Below are positions 42,534 to 55,347 of a stretch of 64,000 nucleotides of DNA, piece after piece; position 1 is the stretch's first letter, and every line of letters begins with the position of its first letter. Under the pieces are notes generated by a model. It was not told where the DNA came from, ran no database searches, and saw only the letters and a program-made list of their open reading frames with translations. The position numbers and the translations under genes were made by a program. Origin of the DNA: Micrasema longulum (lineage: Eukaryota > Arthropoda > Insecta > Trichoptera > Brachycentridae); the NCBI GenBank assembly GCA_022494885.1, contig JAGVSM010002965.1, positions 186,001 to 250,000 on the forward strand, read 5' to 3'.

Positions 42534-42706
42534 GAGATCATTACAAAATATTTCTAATGCTCAAATTTTTAAGCAAACAAAGTTGTATTCATATGTAATA
42601 ATAACACTTGAATGTTATTTGTTATGCAAAACTTAATAAGGAAGTTAGTGACTATTTATCTAAGCCATTTTTGTTATTATTTTAATGCCACTAAGGTTTT
42701 CATTTT

Positions 42707-42712
42707 ATTAAA
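42707..42712 (+). terminator. possible poly(A) signal of lipid transfer protein gene
   Basis: ATTAAA lies about 175 bp after the stop codon in an AT-rich stretch. It is the nearest standard variant signal I found. In AT-rich DNA such hexamers arise by chance, so support is weak. Confidence 0.3.
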
Positions 42713-44889
42713 GGTTTTCGTTTATAAAAATCCCTACTAAATGATATATCGTCATAAAACAAATACAATCATTTTTCTGCATGGAAAACATTTGAGACGG
42801 TCAGCGCAGAATGAGTATAAATGGACTTAAATATTAGAAGGGGTCCATAACTCTCGATCTCACAAAGCTGCAGGAACGGCGAGACATACAAGATACTCAA
42901 CAGTCACTATAGCTGCCCAAATTTGCATCCCATGTTCAAGATTAAACAAGATGCTTGACTTCAAGGCCACAGTCTCAGGCTGGAGAAAACTAGATTCAAT
43001 CTTAACCCAAGGAATAATTTCCTGTGCAATAAGATTGTTGATGGTTGTAACTTTATATAACAATAACTTCAAAAATGGGTTTGATTTGTTTTGGAAAAGT
43101 TAAAATACGCCAGCAATCAACCTTCGTTAAAATAGATTTTAACAGATCAATTTAAGCTGCCGTGCATTTCATAAACTGAATGTGGTTGAACCCAACTTTT
43201 GCCATTCATTAATAGATGGCACTGCTCACACCATTACCAGTTTAAATACCATACAGCTACGTGGGTAAATTTTGAATGCGATTATCTCAGTTTCACGTGT
43301 ATGGATTCACAGATTATATAGTACAAATGGATTACGGCACTTCTGCGCTGACCGCCCCATTTATAATACTGTAAAACAATCAAATTCAGACTTCCAAAAA
43401 TTAAAACTGACTAAAACTAAAGATAAAAAAAACTGTCATTTAAGGTAACATTTTATTTGATTTGACGCATGACATTAAGATTTTATTGTTAAATGTTTTT
43501 GATTTTTAATGATAGGCGGGAAATTTTTATTGTTATAGAATTCATGAAAACATTTTTTTAAAACAGTTTTTCATTGCTCTAATCTTCTTAATTGCAGAAT
43601 TTTATTTTCGACTCCTCAGTTATTATCATCTCATAGAATAAAAACGAATATTTCGCTCCATAAAACATTAAACATTATGTCTTAAGTTCCTTGATGGAAT
43701 AATTTATAACCTTGCATGCCGACTTTTGCGGTTTCGCTTTACCAAACCAAAATACGGTTTTGTTTAGAAAAGGCTAATATTTCTGACGAGAGGCAATACT
43801 GTAATTTTAAATAATGTAGAAGTAAGTTACATACAGACTTAGATATAATCTTATTTATTTTTTATATAAATTAGGACACCTTTCATTCAAATTTAGAATC
43901 AAAGTTTGAGAATTATTTCACCTCTGAACAAATTTTCAGGGCCTTTGGTATACCTACATAATATAATATAATAGTATTCAAATTAAGTGTATTATTAACT
44001 ATTTTAAAATGCAGCTTTTATATTTCATTTGAAAACGTCTAGAACAGCGAGATAAATGCAAAATTTCGCATTTTGAGATAAACACGCAGATATGTCAATA
44101 GGTAAATTAATGTTTTCAAATAATAAAATTCTGAAGTTAGATAGTTAACCTATTTGACAAAATAGTATTCACAAACTACTTAAAATAATTTAATTCGGTC
44201 AGAGCCTTTTCAAACCTAGAAGTTCGATTATCTCAGAATTTGTTTTTCAGGGTAATCTCACTGTCGCTTTGGACTAGCGATATGGTTTCTTTAAATCCTT
44301 TTTTTATCAATTTCGTCGGGATATTCAAATATAACAGGAAATTATATTTCTTTTGGAATTTAAATAAAAAATGTATATTAGTATCAACTAATTTATTTGT
44401 GTACACGTGTTTGTTTTTCGATTTACCTAGAATATTTATTTTCAGATAAAAAATGTTTCAAATTTATATTTGAAGAACTAACTTTGGGGTTATTCATTAT
44501 TATTGATTAATGTTTAATTCAATTTTCACCTTTAATAATACAAAATACAACAGTAACTTTATGCAAATAATAGTTTTTAAATAAATATTGCCTGTAGATC
44601 ATATTATTTTTATCAATATTAAAAGATACTTAATTAAAAAAAAGCTATATGGATGTCTAGGCATTTACGGGGCCTATGACCTGATAAATACTAGACAGAC
44701 TCATACAAAAAAGTTTTTATCTTTTAACTATCTTTCAATATTAATGTAATCCTTTGTAAGTTAAATCCAATACATGTCTACAAAGATTTGTAAATACTCA
44801 TAATAATGTATATAATCGGTAGATAAAAGTTTTTAAAGAATATTTTATTTCTAAATTTCGTAAAATACATAATAATATAACGGTGAAAC

Positions 44890-45060
44890 ATTTGTTAAGT
44901 CTCTGGTTTGATCCCCGAGTAGATCAACGTGAAATGTTCATATTAGGTGTTTTCTCCACCATTATAAATTTTTGGTGAAACGTAAGACTAATCATCTTAC
45001 GTCCGTGTGATTTTTAATCAAGCTAGAATATAAATTATAACTGATGTTCTAACTGCTATA
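44890..45060 (+). mobile_element. decayed SINE
   Basis: A B-box-like GGTTTGATCCCC followed by ACGTAAGACTAATCATCTTA and TTTTTAATCAAGCT echoes the body order of the 30704 SINE (CGTAAGACTGATCACCTT). The head is mostly lost. Confidence 0.4.
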
Positions 45061-45644
45061 TGCTAACCAAACAAAAAAATAGTGAACTTCACTAGTTAAA
45101 ACGATTCCAACCAGTAGCTAGAACACCCAGGAGCGAGGTGAATAAAGCCACCATAAAAAGAAGAAAAGGAAGAAGAAAAAAATATGCCAAAGACAATGTA
45201 AGCTAAGCTAATTTTTTTAAACTTGAAAATTGGGTATATTTTTAATCCACCTACTAAAGATATAGTATTTTAATCAAGACAAAGGCACTGAGATTCGACA
45301 TTTAAACAGTTTTTAGCAAAATTTTACCTAAATATTAAATTTATGTCTTCTTTTTAATAATGTGTGTAATATTATAAAATGACGACATTATGGTTTTACG
45401 ATTTTGGCCAGAATTAAAAACATACCTTTAGAATAGTTTTCTTTAATAGTGAGGGTTATCTGTCTGAATTTGAATTATCTTTTAACCAGAAGATCATGCT
45501 CATTTTTTTCCTGGACATAAAAATATGTCTGTTATGGTTCTTTGGCATATTATACATATTTTAGACATTTTACTTTGTCTTACAAATAGTTTATTTTAGT
45601 TACCTACAAGCTCATGGCATGAGTTAGTATTGTAGCTTAAAACC

Positions 45645-46441
45645 ATAGAATTAAGAATAGTCCAGAAGGAGCGTAGAATCATATTTGAATACATCGGACT
45701 GTGTCCGAAAATTCCCCCACTATGCCCCACTTTCGCCGCGTGCATTCGTGATGTCACCGCGTAATGTTACACGGTGGGAAAAAATATAATCATAACACAA
45801 ATGTAATGCAAAAAAAAGCAATCTGTTAATTTCTCTAAAATTTTATTGTGCACACGGAAATATTGATTGACGCAACCGAGTAGATAAATTAAGGGTCATT
45901 TAATAAGAATAATTGAATTAATGAATAAAATATAAAACAAATTTTATTTTACATAAATCTGTTATTTTTATATCATTTTAAATAATATTTTATGTTTTAA
46001 AGATAATGTCGGTCGAATGTCCACCACGGCGTTGTTTAATCCGAGATCCAATTTTTATTCGTTCTCTCATTAAATGAGCAAAGTAGGGTAAAAAAAATTA
46101 CTACCCTGGCAACACTAACGAAATGTCCATTTTGTTTTCTTTGATAATCTGACAGATGCAAAAATAATTCAATTTTTTAATTAATGCATTTGCTACTTAC
46201 ACATGCATTCGCTGATTACACGTGAAATGTGATCCCATGCTGTTTCTTAAAGATCCCAACAGTATTTATACATTTTAAAACGAAACAACACGGCATAGTT
46301 GAATTCAAATCGGGAGTTACATACTGAGCGACGTCTACAAAGAAACAAATGGGTCAAAACGTAAAACTACTATTTTAAGAGTAGTTTAGTCGCCTTCTGT
46401 TTGATGCGCGTATGTGGTTTCTGGACTATTCTTAATTCCAT
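45645..46441. mobile_element. candidate TIR element, 797 bp
   Basis: ATAGAATTAAGAATAGTCCA at 45645 is matched by the inverse TGGACTATTCTTAATTCCAT ending 46441, with 22 of 23 bases paired. The interior has no transposase frame. No clear target duplication was seen. Confidence 0.6.
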
Positions 46442-46811
46442 TTCCTTGGCTCTCAGCGCCCGATTTATTGTAAAAATGCAGGTTAACGTATTTCATTGCA
46501 ATTTTATGACAAAAAGTCCTAAAACCCAGCATAATAAATTCATTTTCAGAATTAAATAGTACAACATTAAAAATATATCTGAGTATTAATGATTTTTGTT
46601 AACATTCTTGTAATTTTTTGATAAAAACAGAAATATCAATCAATGACCGTTGATACGGGATGTTTATTAAACCCTGTCACATCCGAAACCACGATGGTCG
46701 GTATGAGCAAGAAGACATATTGGCATATTAAAATAAAATTTTAGGGTGAAATCAGGAGTCTGCAGCGGCAAGCAAATGTGGCATGGTTTAACAACACGGG
46801 TCCTTAATGCT

Positions 46812-46851
46812 GAATCTAGTGTATACATATATGTATGTATACACTAGATTC
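46812..46851. repeat. perfect inverted repeat, 18-bp arms, 4-bp loop
   Basis: GAATCTAGTGTATACATA, loop TATG, then its exact reverse complement. No coding sequence is adjacent. Confidence 0.9.
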
Positions 46852-47625
46852 ACCACTAAGCACCCGTCTTGTGTTCCATTCAACTTAAGTTCGGGAACTT
46901 AACTTCTAGTTAGTAAATGTAAAGCGCATACAACTTTGAATTCACAGTAAACTGGCACGCGTTTTACACGGCAATGTTGACGTGACAACGCTCATTTTTC
47001 AGAACATAATTTCAAACTATTATTATACGAAGCATCATCTCTATTTTATTATACTTCAGTATCAATGACACGATTTTTTAAGATGCCTTTTAAGAGAATG
47101 TTTTCGATAGTCAATAAAAAACTAAAATTAAACCTCGGAGAGTAAAAAAATGCTTTTCTTTGTATCAAAATTTAAAACTTCTATCTTAGGTACCAAATAT
47201 TTTTCAGCCATGATAAAATGTTTTTAATATTATTTTATGAAATGATCCTCTTATGGAATACCTTTAACAAATTTCTAAAACAAAATAATAATTTTACTGT
47301 GACTTAATTTAAGCTTTGCTAATTTTATGTAGTATGTATTCTATTTGTAATTTATGTAATAAAACATTAAAACATGACATGTATTAGAAAATAAATGTAA
47401 GATAATAAATGATATTTTGATTTACTAATCACACTTGTAAACTTGGTATAAAATTACGTCTAGGCATAGTGGTAAAATTAAGATGGGAATACCATCATTT
47501 TTCCACCAATATAATAAAGGAGATAGTATTTCCATCCTTACTCTACTACTATGCCAAGGCATATTTTTATGCACAAGTTTATAAGTAAGGCCCATTATTT
47601 ATTAACCTAGTTATAAAAAAAACTT

Positions 47626-47963
47626 GTCCGCCTCATGGTCTAGTGGTCAGCGTGTTTGCCTGCCATGCAAGAGGTGTCGGCTTCAAATGGAAAAGGTTGA
47701 CATGAAACCATTCCTAATTCTATGTTAAGAAACATTTATTTAAAAAGCTGTTTTTACAATATAATATTTCGTCGACTGGCATCTAAAGGAAAAGGTTGAC
47801 ATGAAACATTTATTTGAAAGCTGTTTTTACAATAAAACATTTTGTCAACTGGCATCTGAAGTGTAATCTTTCTTCATCCTTATGTAACAAAAATGATCAG
47901 GATACGCTGCGATTGGTGTATCAATGCAGTATCCTAAACACTATTAAGTGCGGAAAGAGAAAA
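47626..47963 (+). mobile_element. SINE with an internal tandem duplication
   Basis: Head TCCGCCTCATGGTCTAGTGG; the 3' part has ACGCTGCGATTGGTGTATCA and GTGCGGAAAGAG. Inside, the segment beginning GGAAAAGGTTGACATGAAAC occurs twice about 99 bp apart (47689 and 47788), so the body is lengthened. The B box is destroyed. A foldback scrap follows (47970-48030). Confidence 0.7.
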
Positions 47964-48129
47964 ATATATTTTTTAGAGAATATGGAAGTTCAAACATAGT
48001 CAGAACGGTGAATCTTTCGCAGTGTGTAAACTCAAAATATTTTTTTGATTGTTGATTTCCATGTTATCGATCTACCGATTTACATTCTGTCAAATAAGTA
48101 CCGAGACTGAGTAAAAAAAACAACAACAA

Positions 48130-48790
48130 ATCAATTATTCTTCGAGTCAAGAAAATACGGGGGCTGTTTGAATACATTCGTTGAATTTTTGCTCAAAAAT
48201 TACTTCACAATGATGGCTTTGTGAGACGGTACATTATCGTGGTGCAAAATCCAAGAGTTGTTCTTCCACAAATCTCACTTTTTTTGTGGATGTTCTCTCT
48301 CGAACGTCTTATAACGCTCAAAGAAAAGATTACTAATTACTGATTAATTATTTTTTTTTTTTAAATTTCGAGTGAACAATACCACCAATATCGAAGAAAA
48401 CAGAGAGCATGACCTTGATTTTCGAGCGACTTTGGCGTGCTTTTTTCGATTTCGGCTCATTGGGCAAGTACCATTTCGACGCCTGTTGGCTAGTTTGCAT
48501 GTCGTACTCATAAACACATGTCTCGTCACCAGTTCCGATGCGCTCTTTGAATGTGGGGTCCATTCTGACTCGTTCGCCAATTGAGTTCATCGCTGCATTT
48601 GAAAAAAATTCAGGGCTTTTGGAACAAGCCACGCTGCGACGCGTCTCATTCCCAAAACATCAACCAAAATCATTAGAATGGATTCGTAAGATATATTTAG
48701 TTCACGTGCAACTTCCTCAGGCTATAATAACAATTTTTAAGCATTTAATTTCTTCACTTGGTCGATGTTTTATTTAGTAATCGACATTGA
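48130..48790 (-). mobile_element. mariner-family transposon remnant
   Basis: The minus strand reads MNSIGERVRMDPTFKERIGT, GDETCVYEYDMQTSQQASKW, KARQSRSKIKVMLSVFFDIG and, after a T-run frameshift, CGRTTLGFCTTIMYRL-like sequence. The GDE(T) and VFFD boxes correspond to mariner D,D34D transposases; Trp to Cys and frame breaks show it is dead. Confidence 0.82.
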
Positions 48791-48799
48791 AGGACATCC

Positions 48800-48899
48800 A
48801 GGGCTGGTATTCTGGACGCATTTACAGCGCGCTATAACGCGTATTTAGTACGTAAAAACGCGCTATACTGCGCTATAATTGCATTCGGAATACCAGCCC
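48800..48899. mobile_element. 100-bp MITE, copy 2
   Basis: GGGCTGGTATTCTGGACGCA at the left and the inverse TGCATTCGGAATACCAGCCC at the right; core AGTACGTAAAAACGCG. It pairs with 27540-27629. Confidence 0.8.
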
Positions 48900-49198
48900 A
48901 GGACGAGGCGAGTCTTCAACCACTTCATGGCTCTCTTTGAACGCTTTATAAAACTCAAATAATCCTCTTGTTCTCGATATAGTAGTTACCGTAGGCTTTC
49001 TTCAACATTTTGAACGCGTCATGCACTATAAATTAGGTCAATAATGTTTAGAAGTATTTTGGGGAATTGGTAGGAGGCTGGGAAGAGTGAGAGTATATTT
49101 TAGTATTTGCATGTTGGTGTAGTGAGCGCCCTGACGAAAAAGTCAGTAACTATACACTAATATTTAATAACATTAGTTAAAATGTTTTAATGAGGAGT

Positions 49199-49830
49199 AA
49201 TAATAATTGTAATAATAATTATGGATAACTTATATAGCGCCATTTTCGTAATATAATACCTCAAGGGCGCTTTACAAAGTGATTATATAAAGATATAAAT
49301 TAATTTTAACTTTTTAATTTGAGAAAAATAATGTACTTTTTCATATTACTTTTCCACCACATGCTAAGAATTTATTCAAATGATTTAAAGAACAAGTGGT
49401 TTTAAGTTTCTTCCGAAACATCACTTTACTCTCACAGTTTCGGATTTCTGCTGGGAGAGCATTCCATGCCGTAGGGCCTGCGACCGCAAATGCACGTTCG
49501 CCGAATTTAGTGCGCCGCTTGCGTAGAGGTATAATAACTTTTCCTTTCGACGTAGATGTAGCTGATCTAAGCATAAGACGTCTGTCAGTTAGTTCATCTG
49601 GAATGCAGAGTTCCCTTAGATATTCTGGAGCAGAGTTGTGCAGTGACTTATACATAAGCCAACAGAGTTTGTATTCCACCCTCTGTGGAAAACGTAGCCA
49701 GTGCAATTCCCGAAGTAGTGGAGTGATATGACTGAACTTAGAGATTCCAAAAATAAGTCTCGCTGCGGCATTAAATACAGACTGTAGGCGAGTCATTTTA
49801 TGCATTGGTAGACCTGCGTAGATTATTTAT
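49199..49830 (-). mobile_element. CR1/L2-type LINE, 5'-truncated, copy 2
   Basis: Carries the same 154-codon C-terminal region as 3905-4600 (MTRLQSVFNAAARLIFGISK, LRELHWLRFPQRVEYKLCWL, AFAVAGPTAWNALPAEIRNC) and the same 3' end (GATAACTTATATAGCGCCAT reversed). This copy keeps the consensus-like HWLRFP. Confidence 0.88.
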
Positions 49831-50392
49831 GGGAGTCTAGACAGATCTCAGATAAAAATCTAAGAATTTCTAAGAACTGAAAAAAAAATTCATAACAATT
49901 CAAGTTTTGTAGGTTTATACAGAAAGCCAACCACCACTCTTTCAATAGGGTTTAAAGTAAAAAAACCTTTTTTCCAATTAACTTTATTAATGTTATAGAA
50001 ATGATATTCATATGCTACAATTTACTGACAATGATGTTTAGGCATAGTGTTATATCTCTTACAAAGAAATACACTGGAAACGCGCACAATTATTTGCGAG
50101 ACAGTTTCTTCAAATTATGATATGTGACATAAAATAATGGCCATACATATTTCAATAGAATTATCAAAAACCTTACATCAACTTAAGTTACGTAAATCTA
50201 TGATTCCTTTCTGGACGTAGGAATAACAAGTCGCCCGATAATTGCTCCTAGAAACATCCAACACTCACAATACTGGGATTAATGCATTTCGAAGTTTACG
50301 GAACAAACATAAGCTGTTTACATTATTAGAGTTAAAATTAAACGAGTGTACCAGATTCAAAATAAATCTCTGCTGAACGAGTTACTGAAATA

Positions 50393-50480
50393 TTTGCATC
50401 AGCCGGATGAAGAATATAGTTTTGTGTGTGAAATAGAACTGGACGAGTGTTTTCAACTCGATGGCTACTCTCAGGTAAAA
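50393..50480 (+). repeat. exon-like repeat, copy 1
   Basis: Reads LHQPDEEYSFVCEIELDE and ends CTCAG/GTAAAA, a good donor sequence. A close relative lies at 56313-56407, ending CACAG/GTAAAA. Confidence 0.5.
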
Positions 50481-50977
50481 ATCCCTGACCCTTTCAACCT
50501 GGGTGTTTATTAAAATATACAGTTATTTTACGAGTTCTTTAACTCCCGTACGTACCGAAATTCAAAAGCGGCGAGTTTCTTTTTTAATTACTGGAACCCT
50601 TAAAAGTACATATCTTTTTTTGTATACGTTGGTAATCTGCATTACACAGAAAAGGTTCATTTTTAACTTTGACACCTGACTGGTTTGTTTGTATGGAGCG
50701 AATTCCTGTCGTTTTTATAAATGATATGTAAGGGAGGTTTTAAACATATTCCAATAAAATTAAATTGATTTGATTGAATAAACATATATTGTAACATAAT
50801 AAAACGTTACAAATTAATTTTGTCGGTTGATATTAGTTTGACACCCATTGTTTATAAAAAAAATAATGTTGTATAATTTCTAAAGTATAAAAGATAAAAA
50901 ACCATTAAAAATACCAAAAACTATTTTTTATATCCACGGGAATTAATTCAAGTATGAAAGGGAGGAGTGGAGATAAG

Positions 50978-51215
50978 TTCGCCTCGTATTGTAGTGATTG
51001 ACGATTCGCTAACCGGTTTGAGGTCTCGGGTTCAATTCCTGGCAGAGTCAATGAGAAATTTTTATTTTAAAGGTGATTAGCTGCAATATTTGAGTCTCCC
51101 TGGGCACGCACCTGAAGTGTACAGCGAGCACCTTTCCTTTGTGCAACAGATGATCGAAATACGCTGCATTTGGCGTACCAATACCGCGTCCTATGCACCA
51201 CGTAAAACACTGAAC
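50978..51215 (+). mobile_element. tRNA-derived SINE, diverged
   Basis: TTCGCCTCGTATTGTAGTGA and GGGTTCAATTCCTGGCAGAG as head; body with CACCTGAAGTGTACAGCGAG, TACGCTGCATTTGGCGTACC and CCTATGCACCACGT, parallel to the 30704 type. Confidence 0.65.
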
Positions 51216-54200
51216 ACATGTTAGCAGACGTTATTTGGATGTATACCTGTAGTTTGACATTAGCTATGGTTAGATTTGAAATAGTTTTTATAAGCCTCAA
51301 CAAAGGAATAGTAGCGTGCAACCAGTCAGCATTTTAAATCTAATTAACAGTTTAAAAAACGGACATTCCTGGTTATGCAGAAAAAATGTGGATAATTACC
51401 ATTAAACATTTCTTAATTTGATTATTACAAGACGGGAGACAGCTTTATTAGCTACTTACATTAGCAAAATGCCGTCATTTTTTTCAGACTTAATGCTGTG
51501 CATGATTGGCTGATTGTAAGATTTCTAAGTTTGTAGTGTCAACTATAATTTGAATCCATTTTTATGTGAATTAGGGACGGTTTCTAAGCACAGTGTCATT
51601 TGGGTGAAGAGATTTTTATGTAAACTTAATTTTGGAATTAATAACTAGTTTTTTCAGTTTTTGGTGGAGATTCCTAACCTTGCTTCCGGTATCCTCGAAT
51701 GCTCCTAACGTATCTTAATCTTTATCAAATGAGATGTACTCGTAAAAGGGTAATAGGAGAGATCATTGTCGCTTTAAAAGAGATAATATTTTCATTGTGA
51801 AAGCTCATACATGATCAGAAAATGGTACAAGATCGTGCTTTTCTTGTAAATAATTGGGCCATTTTGTTTACTGTTTTACACTGGGCAGTTTCTAGGCATG
51901 AAGTTTTCGATGCCATGACAGATAACGGGCAGTTTCACAGTTGACAAAACGAGCCTGAGACGACGCATCAACATCAGGTTTCTAAAATAACATGGATCGT
52001 GAAGCTTATTGAAAATCAGTATTTCCAGAAAAAAAAATGCAAGTGTTAAGTGAGAAAGTGCAGTGAAACAAATAAGACCGAGGATAAATCGAGTGACACA
52101 AGCGACAGCAAATAAACGTTGACAATTTACAGTATCACAGGCGTGGCATGCAGATTTTGGTTCAAATATTTGTTGAAAAATAAGACGTATCCTAATTTTT
52201 CTGAATTCGACCACAGTTCTGACGACACAATATTCATTGGGTCACATCTAGCACGAGATCCTGTATCATTTTCCGACTCATGTAATACGAGCTTAATACA
52301 TATTTTAGTTTAATTGCTTATGAATTATGTAGTGAATCTAAGAGCAGTATATTTGTGTCTAACATTCTGTACATGTTTCTCTAGTTTCATCTCGGAGCTT
52401 TATTAAGGCGATGATTTTTCTTTCATTACCTTTAAAAATATACCAATTTTAAATTTACAAATACTGATCATCATTTTCTATTGCAAATCAAAATGTACAT
52501 TCAAATGCTATCATCACACTTTGTCAGGCAACAATGCGTGAAGATTGTAATTTCAAGTACATAGTAAAGAAAATACATCTATATGGAGAATTTAAAATCT
52601 CTACTTAATATTTGAAAATCTAAAAGTTGTCAAGTTGATAATTTTGTCATAATTCTACAAGTAAGTCAGAATTTGTATTAAAACGGTAAGTTTTTTTTAT
52701 TTAGAAAACAATTGACCTTAAAAATGGCCAGTCTTTGGAGAAAAGGCGCGAGTATTCATATTTTTAAGTAAAACTTTTTATATAAAAAAGGACTTTTGTA
52801 ATTGACTTGTTTCAAATAATCTAATTCGGTAGTGTTTTTACCTTTCGCAGGCAGTAGGAATGTCTAAAACATTACAAAGTTTACAAAAAGTTGTTCAAAA
52901 AACACACTCAATATTTGCAATTACATACCTGTGTAAGTATCAAAGTGAAGATATAATTTTGTAATGTCTACTTTTAAAGTGATGCTTTTAACACATTTCA
53001 AAAACCTTGAAAGAAATCTCAAATGGGTAAATTTTGAATTAAAATTTATATTTCTGTTATTAAAATCGATTAAAGATGTTTTACAGTATTTTGTGCATAA
53101 ATTATTCAGTCTACAGATAAACTTCAGAGTAAAAATGCGCGCGCTGCCGCTAATAGAGACGCCATTTTGCTCTTTTGCATAGAACAAAAGCGATGCAAAA
53201 TTTTGATTAGTGACAACTTTACTCTGCTGGCAGCCATTATAGTTTGGTTTGACAACAGACGCTTTTGTCACTGTACTTGGCTTTACTCATAAATAATATG
53301 GAAATTTTCTTATTACGATAATTAAAAATTGGCAATAGCGAATTGCAGCATCTTCGGCTGTCTATTAAGGAAATAAATACATATTATTTAAAAGTAATTA
53401 CAATGCCAATTAATATCGATTTGGCAACTCTCAACTTGAGTACAGCGCTCCGTTTTGCTGCAAACTGTAGCTAACTTCGTGTTTGACCAAAATCATCTGT
53501 CATTTCTTATGCGTTTTGGCGGCTCTATAAACGGTAGGGCGCGCGATATTACTCGGGGGTAAACATTACTTTCAATAAAATTCTATAAAGAAGTTGTTAC
53601 AGTTAGTGTATGCCAGAGAAACAAGTGCCGTATTATAAATTTTATCTCCTATATTATATTCAATTCAACATTTATTTTACGGTTATCTATTGAGGATAAA
53701 TTTGAATATTTAGATTTTCGCTATTTCCAGACGGATTTTCATAATTTTATTTAAATACATAAATCAGAATTACAAATTCACAATCCTGCGCAACGTGGAA
53801 AAATTCCAGTTCTGAAAATAGCCAAAATCTACGAAGAACATGAAAGAGGATAAAAACAGTTGAGGATAATTCTCACAAACGTTCCAATACAAGGGTAAAC
53901 ACACAACATACAGACATGATGTATACACTTAAAGCGATATAAGTATTTTAGTAGCGCACATTTGCATTTATAAACTTTTGATACACTTTAACCTCGGTAC
54001 AAATATTTACCTGATAACGGAGACACGATGAGTCCGAGTAAATACTTTCTTTAGTCCTTGACACTTTCGGCCACTTCATAATAATAGTTATCTATATTTT
54101 TATAATCTACAGCTGCGTAGAACCGCCTCCTAGAACCTTCTACCAATAAATTATCAAGTCTCGGAAGGTACATCATGAACAATAAATAGTTTCCACGACA

Positions 54201-54809
54201 GTTGGAAGTGCGTCAGTAGCTCCCTTAATTATCTACAAATTTACAATGAAATCTACGTCTAAAGAATGAAATAGGTACTCGAATGTAAACTACGATCTAA
54301 TAAAAATGATTTTAATCTATAGAAATGATATTTCTTTGGAATAAGAACAATCAGTTCGTAAAAAAATATAATAAAATGCAAAAAAATATAATGGGACAGT
54401 ATTTCTTATAATATACCACCATCTCTAATTTGGATATGTACAGTAAACATCGACACACTGAATTTATTTGCTAATCCAAGTAGAGTATATATTATTCATT
54501 ATTAACCTTTCGGTTATTTTATAGTAATGTTGACAACGAGCAGAATAAAATTAAAATACACTCCCTCCTACTCTCGAAAAACTTCCGACAAATATTAATA
54601 CATTTTTTATTGTCAATATTTGAGAACAAACTTTTTCGAAATGAAACAAGATTGTTCGAGAAAATACGCGACGGTACAAAAGTTTTACCAAACACCACAG
54701 TAGCATTATCTCAATCATCGCTCGGTATTTTTCATATTAATGTTAGCAAGTCTAAAACAATTTTAAATAGCTTTAAAATACTAATATGAACAGAATAATT
54801 TTTTAAATC

Positions 54810-54815
54810 TTTATT
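54810..54815 (-). terminator. possible poly(A) signal for the MTSS1-like gene
   Basis: TTTATT on the + strand (AATAAA on the minus strand) lies about 530 bp past the stop codon. This is a plausible 3' UTR length, but the hexamer is common in AT-rich DNA. Confidence 0.25.
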
Positions 54816-55347
54816 TGTAATTTTAGTAAAATAATGTATTTCCAATGTGTAATTGAATACATACTAACAGTTATTAAGCGTTCACACTCATATAACAGGC
54901 TCACATTATCCTAGAATGTAATATACAAAATATTTGGTTAATATGCAGTCAAAATAGGTACATGTTCATTTCAATTGGATGGAATAATATTCTAGTTGGC
55001 GTACATTCTTCGTAAGTCAATAATTAGCAAATTACAAATATACTTAGCACTCGGGGACCGATCTGATCTTATACACGCGGAGAATATCATAAATTGCGGA
55101 GTACCTAAGATAAATAAATATTGTGAAACAAGAGATTCTACGTAAAACGAGTTTAACCTCGTAGCTTTGCCACACAACGCAATATATGAAGATATCCCTT
55201 CCAAATCTACTGAATAAAACATATTTTTCGACATTATTTCTAAAATTAGAGCACCTCTTTAACAAGAATCTCTCTCCGTACCCAACGGATAGTTGTGTGA
55301 AGCCAATGCAAGATTTGGCATAGAGAAAGTGACCGCATGTTGCAGAG

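Larger units (their letters stand above)
42534..45644. other. intergenic, 3' UTR of the lipid transfer protein gene then AT-rich DNA
   Basis: The first few hundred bases are presumably 3' UTR. 44640-44690 is a foldback scrap (GGATGTCTAGGCATTTACGG). 44890-45060 is a SINE body-like stretch (GTGAAACGTAAGACTAATCA). No gene was seen. Confidence 0.5.
49831..55347. other. intergenic, mostly featureless
   Basis: Contains one exon-like repeat (50393-50480), one SINE (50978-51210) and otherwise AT-rich DNA. A 112-codon open frame on the minus strand near 51876-52214 has no recognisable motif. The last few hundred bases are presumably 3' UTR of the MTSS1-like gene. Confidence 0.5.

Noticed and set aside
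51876..52214. 112-codon minus-strand open frame
   Set aside because: No motif, no splice context, and base composition like the surrounding intergenic DNA.
52921..53271. 116-codon minus-strand open frame
   Set aside because: Composition and content look random; an overlapping + strand frame is equally long.
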